This document shows positions 21,627 to 34,030 of a stretch of DNA of 64,000 nucleotides, in pieces. Where the stretch lies: NCBI GenBank assembly GCA_029204225.1, contig CM055107.1:26097482-26161481 (forward strand), read 5' to 3'. The stretch's first letter is position 1. Every line of letters starts with the position of its first letter. This stretch comes from Diphasiastrum complanatum (Eukaryota > Streptophyta > Lycopodiopsida > Lycopodiales > Lycopodiaceae). Below the pieces are notes generated by a model. That model was not told the origin of the DNA. It saw only the letters and a program-made list of their open reading frames with translations, and did not search any database. The translations under genes and the position numbers were made by a program.

Positions 21627-22743
21627 TGTCGAAAAGTGGTGTGCAGAAGATAGGTCTATCTCAAAAAGAAACGAATGAAAATAATTTGTGCATCTAGAAA
21701 GAAAACTTTTTGTGCATGGCGGAATAAACTATCTTCGTCTTTCCAATGCATGACTACACCTCTCAATTCAAACAAGACAATAGTGATAGAAATTACGTTT
21801 GAACTTATAGTAACTAACTTTGAAATTGCCAGTACTACAGTGATTACGTAGCCAAACAATTAAGCATAAAAAATTATCAGACAAATAATCAGTCACGAAT
21901 TGTTCGCGAATTAGTCGCCAAGAAATACAGAAACTCGTACATTCTGACAAAAACTGAACGCAATGAAGAATAATATTGATTCAGTATGAAAACATGACAG
22001 AAGTAAATGAGTACAATAAGTTGCAGATCGAAGCCACGTACTTTATGCTATCTCAGAGCGGCTAAAATGAAAGTCTGAATTAAGCACAATGCTAATAAGC
22101 AATAGCACAATAGCAATCTCAAAAACAACTCTAAGAAGTGAGCTAGAATGCTCAAGAGTGTTCAAGCTTGCATGCTTGAGAGAGAGAGCTAACTATTCAA
22201 AATGCTTCTGATAATCTGATAATCTCACAATTTCAGATGATGAAACTGTATGAATATGAACAACTATTTATACTAAGAAATTAGGTCGTCAATTGTGATC
22301 GCCAGTTGGCTGGTGATCAGTTGGCATCCATATGGTCCTTGTCATTGATTGTTGATAAGCGGTGAAATTGGCCTTAAATGTTCAGTCTGCATAAATGAAC
22401 CAAAACTGTAGCTCTACAGAAATGAACTAAAACAGCCACAGGCGACACTATCGTGTTTTTTGTGAAAAATGTGAAAAAGAAGAAAGTGCCCTTAAATCTC
22501 ATTCAGGATTGTCCCACACTTTGCAAGAGTCATTTCCTTAACATTTGAGGTTCTTCTGAAAAGCAAAAACTGTGACAATGTGTTTTTACACGAGAAATCT
22601 GTCAGACAAAAAATATGACACTGTCATAAACTCCGTGTGATTCTAGACTGTGTAAAGACACTAGAAAATCCGCAAAACTGGATAAAATAATGGATGAAGA
22701 TTAAAATCGATTAGTCGATTGGTAGAAGGAGAATAATCCAACA
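21627..22743 (-). repeat. Copia-B 5' LTR
   Basis: About 1117 bp, partner of 16188-17379. It carries the short ancestral form of the GA tract. Confidence 0.92.
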
Positions 22744-23890
22744 ATGTGGAGATGTACTCTCCCCTTCCATCTATGTGTAGGGCCTTGATCTTCCTCTGGG
22801 TCTAGTTTTCTGCAGACGCCTTGAACTGCTTGAAGAACTTGAATGCTTCGGATTTGTTCTTCATATAATAGGTTGCAGTCCTTCAAGAGAAGTCATCGAT
22901 GAGAAAATAGAGAGCTCCCCCTGTGGAAGCGGTCTGCATCGGGCCACATATGTTGCTGTGTACAAGGTCAAGCAAGCCCTTGGATGTATGAACTGAGTTT
23001 GAACTGAAGGGACTCCTAGCATGCTTGTTGATAATACAGCTTTCGCATGGAGAAGTTGGCTTGCTAACTAATGACAGATCTTGTACTAGAATCTGAACTG
23101 ACATTTGTCGAATACTATTGTAGTTAAGATGGCCAAGACTGAAATGCCACAACATATCAGCTGATTCAGAAGTGGCTATGTGAAGAGCTTGACTGTTAGA
23201 AGAATAGTAATGGCTGAGTTTGTAAAGATAGTCGCTTCTTCTTCTGTAGGCTAGCACCTTCCGGGATTTGTCAAGAATTGTGCAGCCATCCATATCAAAT
23301 TCGACCCTCCGACCTGAATTGGTGATTCTACTAACTGAGAGCAAATTCTTGGTCAGATTTGGAACATGGAGAACGTTGGACAACAACTTGACCTCACCTC
23401 TTTTGAATTCAACTCTGACTGTTCCTTCACCTCCGATTTATGTGATGAGTTGTTTCCAAGTTGCATAACTCGAGAGTGGGTGAATGACTTATAGTCCTTG
23501 AACCAATTGCGATGGTGAGTCATGTGTTGAGTTGCTCCGGAATCTAGGTACCAGGAATCGATATACTGTTGTTCTCCTTCTGGTCATGAAAGTTGCTTCA
23601 TCTTGTTCTTCTTGTTGCTGATTTGAGTGACTAGTCGTAGCACTATGTGTTTGTTATTGGAACTGCTTCTTCTTTTCATTGTTGTACTTCAAGGTTCAAT
23701 AGTCCTTGATCTCATGGCCAGCCCTCTTACAGTATCTGCAGACAAATTCTGCGCTAGTTGGAATGATGAAGAGCTTGACTGTTATTTGGTCCAGACCGCA
23801 TGTTGCTCTTCTTGTCAGTAGAGCTTGACTTTGTAGATCTCTTGGATCTAAACTTTTGATTTTTTGAATATAGAGCTTGAGGATCCGATC
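22744..23890 (-). pseudogene. Copia-A protease and proximal integrase
   Basis: Protease active site WYLDSGATQHMT near 23,545; VLHVPNLTKNLLSVSRITN near 23,370; zinc domain LWHFSLGHLNYNS then CESCIINKHARSPF near 23,040; first catalytic Asp context LLDLVHSNICGPM, where the usual D reads N (HSNI for HTDI); second Asp in IKALHIDGRGEYIS, just before the Copia-B junction. Several stops. Confidence 0.87.
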
Positions 23891-24469
23891 ATGAGCCTAA
23901 GGAGGATGCTGATCTTCTAATCTCCTCTTGTAGGAGCAGCGAGATTACTCTTGATAGAGTGAGGTGCTCCTTGGTAGAAATTGCCATTACCCAAATTTCA
24001 TATTCTTCAGGTAGACTCGATAATAGAGTCATGAGTGCATCAAAATCTTCTATGACTGAGCCAGTTGTAGTCATCTACTTCATAAGAAGGTGTTGAAGTG
24101 GCTTGAAACACTATCTACTTCAGACATTCTGAGGGTGAAGAATTTCTTCCTCAGATGAAACTTAGATGTAACGTCTCTAATGTCGTAGAGAGTTGCTAGG
24201 ATGTCCCATGCATCCTTAGTGGTCTGAGCAGCACGTATGTGGCTGATCTGAGTATCCTTGATGTTGAGGGTGATCATGGCAAATGCTTTGCCATCTCTTA
24301 GTCTCCACTTGGTGATGACGGCTACATCACCTTCTAGTTTGAGCTCTGTGCCATCAACGATGTCTCATAGTTCTTTGGCTAGAAGTATAACCTTCATCTT
24401 GAATTTCCAAAAATGGTAGTTATCTCCATCGAGTTTGTCAATGAGAGATGAACTAGATGATGGATCCAT
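23889..24469 (-). pseudogene. Copia-A gag (UBN2 type)
   Basis: ATG at 24469 opens MDPSSSSSLIDKLDGDNYHF and WKFKMKVILLAKEL followed by a stop; the same frame goes on with WRLRDGKAFAMITLNIK, DAWDILATLYDIRDVTSKF and LRKKFFTLRM. After a frameshift near 24,080 comes ALMTLLSSLPEEYE. A zinc-knuckle remnant CRYCKRAGHEIKDY follows at about 23,730 and lacks the last Cys. Confidence 0.86.
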
Positions 24470-24600
24470 TCTGGTTGGACTAGATCGTTGGTAGAAACAA
24501 CGATTGTCTGAATATTGTTGGCGGCGCGTTTGCTAGAAAGTCGTCTTGATAGAAACAAGACTGATAATCCATAGTAGAAATACAGATTACTGAAATGCCT

Positions 24601-24612
24601 ATTCTGATACCA
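24601..24612 (-). promoter_or_regulatory. Copia-A primer-binding site
   Basis: TGGTATCAGAAT on the minus strand directly after the LTR end GACA; close to the tRNA-Met site. Confidence 0.82.
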
Positions 24613-25678
24613 TGTCATAAAATCGCATGTGAGTGAGCGACAATGGAAGCTCAAGGATTGAGCGTGGCGTGTAGGAACAGAAACGCAACAGTTAGCAGCA
24701 GAAATATTCAAGTAGAAGAATTCATACATATTGCACAAATGAACGATGTAGTAGTGAGACAAAAATTGCACTCTGATTAGTATCAATAGTGAGTACAATA
24801 GCTTGAAGTAATAACTTCAACTGGCTGAGCATGATAATGTTGGCTACAGATAACTCTGGGAAATTCAATTAACACTTACATAGCTTGATTCAGCCAGTAT
24901 ATATATTTACAAGTGTTGAAAAAAAAATATCTCATGCCTTAACTGCCATTTACTCCAGTTTTGCATCTATACAAAAGTTGGTAACTGCCCTTAGGAATTT
25001 GTTTCTCAAGACTTTTTAAGATTGATGATAAGTTGGCAACGTCAGTCTGCCAATGTAGCAAAAATGCAAAAAACCCGAAGGTGCCCGTTAGACTGAAGGT
25101 GTGCAAATCCTGAAGGTGTCCTTAGACTTAAGGTGTGTAAATCCTGAAGGCGCCCTTAGATTTAAGACAACAAAGAAGCCGAAAAAGGAGAAAAAGCTGA
25201 AAGTGCCTTATACTGAAGGTAGCGAAAAAGGCAAAGGTGCCTTAGACTAAAGTCAACGAAGAAGACGAAGGTGCTTTAGTTTTAAGGCAGTGAAGAAGGC
25301 GAACGTGCCTTAGTTTTAAGACATCGAAAAAGGCGAAAAGTGCCTTACATTAGAGGCTAAGCCCTAAACTGAAAAAGACGAAGGTGCCTTAAATTGATTT
25401 CAAGGCATTCTGGGTGTTTTATCGCATTTTTTGCAAAAAGACGAAGGTGGTTCGGAAATGGTTTATAAGTCATTCTGGCTAGTGTGTCGCATTTTTCGTG
25501 AAGGCACGAAAAAGGGCGAAGAAGGCGGAAAAAGCAAAGGTGCCTTAAATCGTTTACGACATAAAGGAAAAACTTAAAGGGAAAAAAATGTGAAGGTCCA
25601 AAATCATGTTGTCGGCCTTCTGATTTCAAGATGCTCATTACTTAACGATTTTTAAGACTGAGCATAAGAAATCTAACA
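24613..25678 (-). repeat. Copia-A 5' LTR
   Basis: About 1066 bp; TG...CA ends; carries the same minisatellite as its partner. Confidence 0.92.
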
Positions 25679-27189
25679 GGAGGGAGAGGGAGAGAGATAC
25701 AAAACTGCACTTAGTTCCTCTTGACAAAGCAAGACTGAAATATTTTAAAGCCTTTATTCATAATCCAACAAGGTAAAGTATAGCTAAAAAGTAAAATACA
25801 GTGTTGTAAAACATAACTACTTTTAAGACGTCCAACTGATACCTGCCACCATTCCACAAAACAAAACTGCTCAAGTTAGTTTAGTGAGGAAGACAGGTGT
25901 CATATTCATGTCCAAAAGAAGTTATACTACTTAACAACTTTAAATAGCATTTTAAGTCTTAGTCCAATCTTCCTAGACAAACGATGTATAAGTGATAGGC
26001 CAAGCCATTATATCATCGTATCAAGGCAAGTGCCATATTAATCAGCTTACGGTCAATTAGTCTCTATCAGTTCATTTTAAACATAGAGAAGTATGAAGAT
26101 TTTAACCGTTTAAAGTTTTACTTAGCCAAAAGACCTAGTGTGGACACATGTGCAGGTATCAGAGCAAATCCATGTTATACTGACCTTAGTGACCCTGTGA
26201 GGTATGTCATGCACTACGTTCCATACTCCTGAGCATATCCATGCTTTTCAGTTGTATCTCACCAAGAGTCCAGAGTAGACGGGTTAAAGTTAAGTGCTTC
26301 CATGGTTGTTACATCCGAGTAACATACCAACCATGGTACTGGGACACTGTGTAGGATAGATATGATTAAAAAGAGTAAGAGATTGCCAATGTTTCTACTA
26401 GGTATTAGTGCAGATCCGTGCAATTCTAATCCTTACGTAAAAACCATGTATCTTACGCATATCCATGATGTCTAAGATCACATTGTTGGAGTCCTTACTG
26501 TGCATTTTTATGATAGGGTTTCATCTTATGGTGTGTTAATTTGATTTGTATATAGGTTCTAGTATTGTTCCCTTTTCCAAAAAAAGGAAATAAAAACACA
26601 ACTGTGTAGAAGAGTGCTATTTCTTAAGGATGTGCAGAACATACCATGCTTGCTGAAGCCATAAAGCGTTTACACTAGAAAGATATACCTGAATAGTTGC
26701 AGATGTGGCTTCTTGAGAGGATGCCATGGTTTTCTTTGCTTCGTGATGACTCTTTCTCTTTGCGTCAAAGAAAGCCACAGGATTTCTTTAGCAAGTTTTT
26801 GCTTGTAAAAAGTTGTAGAGAGGAGCATATCTAAGATGTATACGGAATGAGTGAGGTGACTTGCATTGTGTAGAATCAGTTTCCGTTGAAAGCATATTTT
26901 CGCTTTGTAGTATGGCAATGATTGGTTTGAGTAAGACCAAAGCACACAAAAAAGTATGTCGTAGTGAAGGAGGTCACTACATTATCACGTGCACCAGTAA
27001 TAGATTAGTCCCATATTATAAAAGCAACTTAAAGAACAACGATCTGCTACAAGAACATAAAGTCTGCTACAAGAACATAAAGTCGAATGAATATTTCAAG
27101 AAAGACTCATTAGAATTCCTCTACTTGTCTTTAGATAGTAACATGTATGAAAGTAGAAGAGCAACTGGCAGCTTTATAGTATTAAAGCT
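25679..27189. other. No recognised gene
   Basis: Begins with a GGAGGGAGAGGGAGAGAG tract (target site of Copia-A), then AT-rich sequence with no supported coding. A 20-bp unit around CTGCTACAAGAACATAAAGT is directly repeated at about 27,045-27,082. Confidence 0.45.
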
Positions 27190-27610
27190 ATTTGTCCATC
27201 GCTGGACTTCAAGCAAGAAATCCAACAATTTATTCAAGATGTTGTGAAAGGATGAGGCCATTGTCCATCACTGGGACAGTAGTAGTAAGGAGTTTCTTTT
27301 GGTGATGCAATCCGCCCGTCGCTAGGTTTTATGTATGAGATTCACTATATAAAGCAAGGGAAAGTAGGCTGTCCGCATCATTGGACAGATGTGCTTCATT
27401 ACCTAAGTTATTGTGGCCAGAAATCCGCGAGGGATAGAGCTATCCCTGCGTTGCATATCAGAGTTGAAAACGTGATGCAAGCGGACATATATGTAGCTAG
27501 TATGTCAGCGCTACAATCAGTGCATACTTTTAAAGAAACGTGGCCTCCATCGCTACCTCTTTAGGTAGGATATGCTTGCATTCTACTAAGTGGCATGTCC
27601 ATCGCAATAC
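27190..27610 (+). repeat. Loose array of CCATCGCTGGA-like motifs
   Basis: Variants of T/GCCATCGCTGGAC occur about every 50-70 bp (27,196; 27,268; 27,316; 27,377; 27,548; 27,598). Possibly a decayed minisatellite from an LTR; no coding function seen. Confidence 0.4.
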
Positions 27611-27949
27611 AAGAAACCTTTTTTTGCTTCCATATGATGAGTTAACATCATCAATAGCTTAACAGCTAGCAACGAATTCTCAATATGAAAGTAGAACACT
27701 GATAGTAAAAAGTAAGATGAAGAGAAGAGCATACTCGTCGATCCCTGAGCTGGTAAGGCGCGCTTTCAGTGTATCAAAGAAGGGAGAACTCTTCAAATTG
27801 TTGTGAAGAGAAAGCTTCGAAACAGTGTGTTCTTATAGTGTTATTCTTGTTGGATTTATCTCCTCTACTCTCTTAAATCCTATTTTAATCTGCCTCCATT
27901 CATGCTGCATTTTTACTCATATTGTCGCACAGTCTGCATATTTATATGT

Positions 27950-28110
27950 AAATAAAGACAGGCAAAAAACTCGACTGTCTGCATGAATACAAGTAAATTT
28001 CCACAGGCGAAAAAGGTGAAAAATGTGACACAGTGTTTTTACACATGATTTGTGACAGGCGAAAAAGACGACACTGCCTTACAAAATGCCGAAGGTGCCC
28101 TAGGAAAAGA
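27950..28110 (+). repeat. Relic of a Copia-B-like LTR segment
   Basis: GAAAAATGTGACACAGTGTTTTTACA and GGCGAAAAAG...GTGCCCT resemble the part of the Copia-B LTR near 17,195-17,270 and 22,560-22,620. No other part of the element is here. Confidence 0.5.
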
Positions 28111-28406
28111 GTAATATTCTTTTCGAGCTATTTTTGTTCCTCACACTCACACACCCTCTTTCTCCAACATTCTCAGAGGTTATCTGGAAGATATGAGTGG
28201 GAGAGGAAAAGTTATTTTTCCTCCAATTTAAGATTTAAATTTTTAATTTTTTTTTCTCAATGTGAGCCCCTTAGTCAAGAATTAAAAAACTTTTACATAT
28301 GTAAGTTTTCTTAAAAAAGGACCTTATTTATATGGACAGGCAGTACGTCCATCGTTGTCCACTTGTTAGGAAATGAAACAAGGCGAAATTGAACGAAGGA
28401 GCATCC

Positions 28407-28408
<2 letters not shown>

Positions 28409-28464
<56 letters not shown>

Positions 28465-28465
28465 A
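28409..28465 (+). repeat. (GA)n microsatellite
   Basis: About 28 GA units with one GAAA interruption near the end. Confidence 0.93.
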
Positions 28466-28467
28466 GA

Positions 28468-29960
28468 TTACTTTCTTTTACATGTCAAGATGTGACTAGA
28501 ATATGAAGAACCAAATAGAATGTAAATGAAATGATTCATCCATGTTTTAAACTTTGAACTCTCTGGAAAATTACAGCAACCAAACAATAAATGTGAGTGA
28601 TGACCACTTGCTTGCTTGTCTCTTCCAACTTTGTCCTTTCTTGATATGTCTCCACCATAAAACTTCATGAATGAGCCTTCATTGCCATCTTGCCACAATA
28701 TATCATCAACACTTGATGACTTGGCCATGAATGAGTGACATAATGAACTCCAATAGCTTCATTTTCATCAGCAAAACCAGCCAAGAATGCTAATACAACT
28801 TCAACATCAAAATGATGCAAACCAATGTAGCAAGTTTTACCATATCTTGACAATTTGCACACATCCACATGAAATTGCTCAAATATGAGATAGAAGAAGT
28901 AAATTAAACTTGAACAACACTTTCTTGCTGCTCCTTTAACCTTACTTGAGTCTTCATACACCTGCAAGAACATATCCAAAACATCTTTGCCAAATGACCC
29001 TCCTTTTCTTGACTAATTCCAAATTGCCACTTTCTCTTTTGTGTTGTTGAAGCCCTTTGAGATCAGCCTCTTGATCTTCCACTTGACCATCAAAGCTATT
29101 GACTAAGACCTCTTTTCCAGATCCATTAGTTGATTTAGTTGCTAAAAAATCATAAAAACATCCATCCACTTGCATAGTATCATCTACACAAGAAGATTCT
29201 CCAAAACATGTGAGTAAAGCAAAGAGAGTCACTTCCACTTGCTTACCTTTTTCTTGAACATCAGAGATATGAATATCTTCAAACTTGAACCTCTGAAAAT
29301 ACTCTCTTAAACATATGATCTAGATCCAACAAGATCTCATCAATGCTTGATCTTGGATCTCCCCAAGAACCAATCTTCCATTGCTCTTTCTCTCATAAGA
29401 CTCCCTCTTAATGATTGCATCATAAGCAGTAGAAACCTCAAAAACATTAGAAGCCATGAAAAAAATGATTAGTACCTTCAACATAAGGATGATTGAAGTA
29501 CTCTCTTTTTTCAAACAAGAACTTCTACTCAATGTTTTAGATAATGACTCATATGATAATGATTCTTCCTCACTGTCATTCACAATGACATCATTCAAAG
29601 TACATCCTACTTTGAACTCTTCACATACTTCTCTTCTTCTTGACTTGTGACTATCTCCCTCACCAAGTCTCATGATAGAACCATTTGATCTATTCTCTTT
29701 ATGAAGAAATGTGACACCAATTGCTGCAAAAATGACTTTCTTGGACTCATCAAAAAAACTGTAGAACAACCACCTCCTTCATGCATGCACTTAGCAACAT
29801 CTTTTTCCATATGATCAAAGAAACATCTTAGCAACAACCTTTTTCAAAGAAGAACCTTCACCACCTCCATTGATGAAGGTAGCTCTTTCCTTAACTTTTT
29901 CATGCTTGCATGCCATGATGTCCAAAACTACCAAGTATGGGCCTCAATTGGCACCTTTGA
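28468..29960 (-). pseudogene. Decayed reading frame of unknown family
   Basis: Minus-strand frames at 29769-29320, 29238-28954, 28979-28665 and 28728-28468 run on from each other with frame changes, which suggests one broken coding region of about 1.5 kb. Possible start MACKHEKVKERATFINGGGE near 29,916. No motif I recognise: no zinc knuckle, RT, integrase or transposase signature. It could be a retroelement gag or a host pseudogene. The low stop density over the region is the only support. Confidence 0.35.
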
Positions 29961-30050
29961 CATTACATAGCTCAAACATGAAGGTAGATAAGTAAAGTAA
30001 GTTTGAACCACATATGTATTGTTCATTTCCCTCAATGTCAACATGATTTG

Positions 30051-30242
30051 TCAATGTGACAAGAGAGGTGCTACATTGTTGAATTCAACCATTGCACTAA
30101 TGCTGGTAAAGGACAAATCACTTGGTAGTTTTGATTCCAGAAACTTCTTGCTCACAATTAACTTCCCTTCAGCAAAACAAAATTTTAAGGGAGGAACTAT
30201 GGTGCCATCAAAAGAAATTAGGGCTTCCATTTTGTCTACCAA
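30051..30242 (-). other. Short unidentified frame
   Basis: 63 residues (MVDKMEALISFDGTIVPPLK...), possibly the upstream part of the broken frame at 28.5-29.96 kb. No family recognised. Confidence 0.25.
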
Positions 30243-30429
30243 AACAGAACATTTTATTATGTCATTTAGGCTTGGGGGGAACTTAAATTGAGGTAAGTGG
30301 TTGAGACATCATTGTAATACAACTAATTTCTACAATATAGTAAAAAAACAATTACAATCTATAAAAGGATCATATAAAATAATAACAATGATGAAAGATT
30401 TGATGAATAACTTTCTCTTCAAAATTTGT

Positions 30430-30990
30430 GTCAATAATATATAGAATGCAAAAAAGAGAACACTCTCAATGGTGCACAAATTGATAGGAGATCACGTGTC
30501 AGCGTATTGTAGAAACAAGTAGATGAGCTCCAGCTTCTGCAATGCTGAGAAACAAGTTTTTTGGGTTCAGGGTGAAAATGGCGAGTCCAAGCAATACAAT
30601 AAACATCAATGAAATTTCGATATAAAAAAATCATATGCACATTTGCAAACCAATATTGGATTCCTTTTTGAAATCCTAGTAACAAGAAATAGAATCTATG
30701 AGGCTTATGAAATAGAGAAAACTTGAAACAAAAGCACACTGCCCCCTTTTGATTTTTGTCTAAATCCCCTGACATTTAGAGTTTGGGATACTAGATCTAC
30801 GCTTCGCTCAGTTGATTGGGTTTTTGATCCAAAGATTATTTGTTTTTTGTTCATTCCCACATCGTAGATCAATATTGGATTTTTGTTTGAAATTTTAGTT
30901 ACAAGAAGAAAAGTGTATGCAAGAGAGAAAGGTTGAAACATGTTCAAACTTCTCCCATTTTTTTGATACTTCCTTCTCCAATACATCATG
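30430..30990 (-). repeat. Imperfect direct duplication, about 250-bp period
   Basis: CCAATATTGGATTCCTTTTTG with the 100 bases after it near 30,650-30,760 resembles CAATATTGGATTTTTGTTTG and what follows near 30,870-30,960. Non-coding. Confidence 0.5.
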
Positions 30991-31778
30991 GAAAGATTTT
31001 ATTGATATTACTTTATCCATGATTCTCTTAACTCTACTTCACACGCAAAGTCACTCGCACTATATATATTGATGGGAAAATCGCTTTACTTAAAAAAAAA
31101 TTCTTGGTATTTAATTATTTTAGGCTGACTAATAACCTGTGAATTCAAAAATCCAAACAATTTTGGGATGCTATTCAACAGCCTATTCAGTTGCGATACA
31201 CAACTTAGAAAACAATAAGTTCAGGTGATTAAATGACACCCATAGCTTCCACATATTATATAACCACCAATATACGAAATATATAGAGTTATAGATGCAA
31301 ATGGCCATGAACCAAAAGATCAGATCAAAAATCAAAACTTCATTTATTCGAGTCTACTTGATAGCAATGATCGAATCCTTATGAACAAATAAATTCAAAT
31401 TTATGTTCGACAAACTGACATAGATGAAGGGATGCTTGAAGACAAATTCACGTAGCACAAACATCATGAAAAAAAATACCTTCCACAAACAGTCTTGATC
31501 TGCCACCACTATATCCAAGATTACTCAGCTCTTTGCCAACACTCACGAAGTTCCTCTCTCGTGGTTCTACTATGGTTCAACAACAATCATTGAGTTTTTG
31601 ATTGAAACTTACAATATTATAAAAAATAGTAGCACATCCAGACGTGCATTGCTCCCAATGGATGACTGGATCATTCCAACGGGTGGCTATCCCTAGTACA
31701 TTGAGCCCTTGCTCCAACGGACCCTATAAAAAATATTGGGGATGACCAATGCCCTTTTAAAAAATCGGGGGTGACCGA
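30991..31778. other. No recognised gene
   Basis: AT-rich; nothing supported. Confidence 0.4.
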
Positions 31779-32345
31779 TGTTGACTTTCACACGTGTGGA
31801 TTGTCCACTACATGTACTTGTGATCTCCTAAGGTGTGTAGATGCACCAAGATCAAGACTAGATTGAGATTCAAGATCTATCTTTGATTCTATGGCAAAAA
31901 CACACTACTACATGCATTCAATCACTTCCAACTCTCACTCACACGTGTGGGAAGTGTTCCAAAAGTATTCTAAGTAAAAACAAGCTGCTCTCCTCGGGTA
32001 GAGAGAGAAAAACCATCAAGAGCTCTCGGGTAGAGAGAGAAAGCTAGAAATTCAATGACACTCAAAATCCACTCAATCTCAAAATCAATTAGATCCAAAA
32101 GGAGGAGTACAATGATACTAATAGATTCATGAGCTACCACTATGCTTAACTATGATTGGATCACACTTTGCCACCTCTTAATCCTATTGGACCATTGATC
32201 CATGCACCTCTAAATTCTATTGGACTATATTCAAGCACACCTCAATTTTCTATTGGACCTCACAAGGTTCCACCTCTAAATCCTATTGGACCTCTTAAGC
32301 TTCATCAAACAAAAGCATGACACTTGTCTACATTCTAATTGGCAC
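31779..32345 (+). repeat. LTR-like repeat, inverted partner at 57,715-58,230
   Basis: Starts TGTTGACTTTCACACGTGTG and contains several copies of CCTATTGGACC. The reverse complement of most of the segment is found at 57,715-58,230, including CTCCTAAGGTGTGT, CTACTACATGCATT and the PCR-like run of ATTGGACC units. Probably an LTR or leader of a Copia family. Confidence 0.65.
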
Positions 32346-32777
32346 AAGTTTGGCTCTATTTTGGCTCAATAGTGACATTACAAGTGGAAATGGATAATTT
32401 GCCATCTATGCCAAATTTGACCCTATCAACATCCTACACCTAAATGCTTGACTATGAAATTCTATGAGACCCCTATATCAAACATTTTGATTTACTTTAC
32501 AATTCTCCACACGTGGGAACATCCTCCACACATGTGAGATTCACTTACAAACTTCTATCATTAAAAAATACCAAGCTAGATTTTTGCCAATTTCTCACAA
32601 CTGATGCCCTCGACTGGAAGTTATGCTTCCTGTGAATATGTGGAAGCACAAGAGAAAAATTCCACTGATGACTTTTTTTTTTTATCTCCCAAGGCTCTAG
32701 GCCCCGTCCACATGCCACATGCCCACGCACATGCTCTGGTCTACCTCATGATGTGGTTACAGCCAAAGATGTCTTCC

Positions 32778-32780
<3 letters not shown>
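32346..32780. other. No recognised gene
   Basis: AT-rich with CACACGTGGG and CACACATGTGAG palindromic motifs near 32,508-32,535, as in nearby LTRs. Confidence 0.4.

Positions 32781-32817
<37 letters not shown>
32781..32817 (+). repeat. (CT)n microsatellite
   Basis: About 18 CT units followed by CGCTCGCTCGCT. Confidence 0.93.
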
Positions 32818-32820
<3 letters not shown>

Positions 32821-32910
32821 CGCTCGCTCTTGGTATTCGCTTATTGGCACAGGAACATGTTTGGCCCCTTACCAACATGTAGTTGACACTCTCGGTCACG
32901 TGGGGGGGCC

Positions 32911-33090
32911 GCTGGCGTCGGGACCACTTTTATAGCAAGCATGACTTCCTTGCGGGCCCTTGGCCGCGTGGCTCCCGTTCGGTACCGGGCCCCGGGACGG
33001 GCATCTCACGGGACCACCTTTTACAACGGACACCAGTTCCTCACGGGCCTGTGGCCATGTGGGTCCCAGCTTTTCTCGGGCCCAAAACCA
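32911..33090 (+). repeat. GC-rich tandem repeat, about 90-bp unit x2
   Basis: GGGACCAC(C)TTTTA ... TTCCT..CGGGCC..TGGCC..GTGG recurs with an offset of 90 bp (GGGACCA at 32,920 and 33,010). GC content far above surroundings. No ORF worth calling. Confidence 0.6.
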
Positions 33091-33567
33091 ATTTTTGGAC
33101 GAGCACGACTTTTTGTGTGCATGACGCGCAGGCCTGTCACACCCCCACATGTGCTTGAGGGTGTATGTGATTTTTGAGTATATATGGAAGCATAATCACT
33201 TCTTTCAAAATATTATGGGAGAAATTATGCGTGCCACCTGGCAAGCAAGCAAGGAGGAGGCTAGAAATGCCCGAGCAGGGCGACGGGTGGCAACAGTGGG
33301 GACACGCGTTGCGCATTGAACCACGTTGCGGCCAAACCCCAAAAAACAAAAATTTGGACTCTAGTTCTTCTCTCCTTGCCATCAAGATTTCTATGTCCTG
33401 ATTTATACCCTGATTGTATCTCATTAAAATTTGTTTTTTTTAGAAGTTTATTGAGAAAGATTGTTCTCTTGGGTTCAACGTCATTTTAACTGATTTTGAA
33501 ATGCCTTTCAAAAACGTTTTAGGGCAAACGTGGAACAATAAAAAATTTCAAAACTCATTTTTTTCAC
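33091..33567. other. No recognised gene
   Basis: Mixed composition, nothing supported. Confidence 0.4.
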
Positions 33568-33610
33568 AAGAGCGCGCGCACACACACACACACTCTCTCT
33601 CTCTTCTCGC
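33568..33610 (+). repeat. Compound (GC)(CA)(CT) microsatellite
   Basis: GCGCGCG then CACACA then CTCTCT. Such pyrimidine-rich tracts often lie in plant 5' leaders. Confidence 0.9.
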
Positions 33611-34030
33611 TCTCAATGTTTATCCTCTCCGTCCTCCGTGCACGCTTTCTCTAGCTCGCCCATCTATCTAAATCTGTGTCTCTCATCTGTTGTGTACTCC
33701 ATCCTGCTTTGCAAAAAAGAATTGGAAAGCTGTAAACCTGATATTGATTGTGTTAGCAAAGCTTTTTGTTGGTTGAGATTATGGATCCAGAGGACACAAT
33801 GCAATTTCAGAATGTCTGGTGTTGCTCGAATGTCTAGTATTGCTCAGAAGGTAACATTTTCTTGAAGACTGTTTGCTTCTCTTTGTGCCCTGATTTTTTC
33901 AAGCACGCACCAAAGCTGAGAAAAAAAATTGAGTTGGACGACATGCTTGCCCCGTCTTTTTGTCTCTAGGAAAGCATTGATACTGGTTGAAGTGGATTCG
34001 TTTCAGATTATGCAGAATGTAGAGTCTTAA
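33611..34030 (+). other. Possible 5' end of an unidentified transcript
   Basis: Pyrimidine-rich start, then a short frame (ATGTCTGGTGTTGCTCGAAT...) that ends in AAG/GTAACA at 33,850, a plausible splice donor. A second exon-like segment near 34,481 follows a CTCTCCAG acceptor. No protein family is recognisable, so this is only a candidate. Confidence 0.2.
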
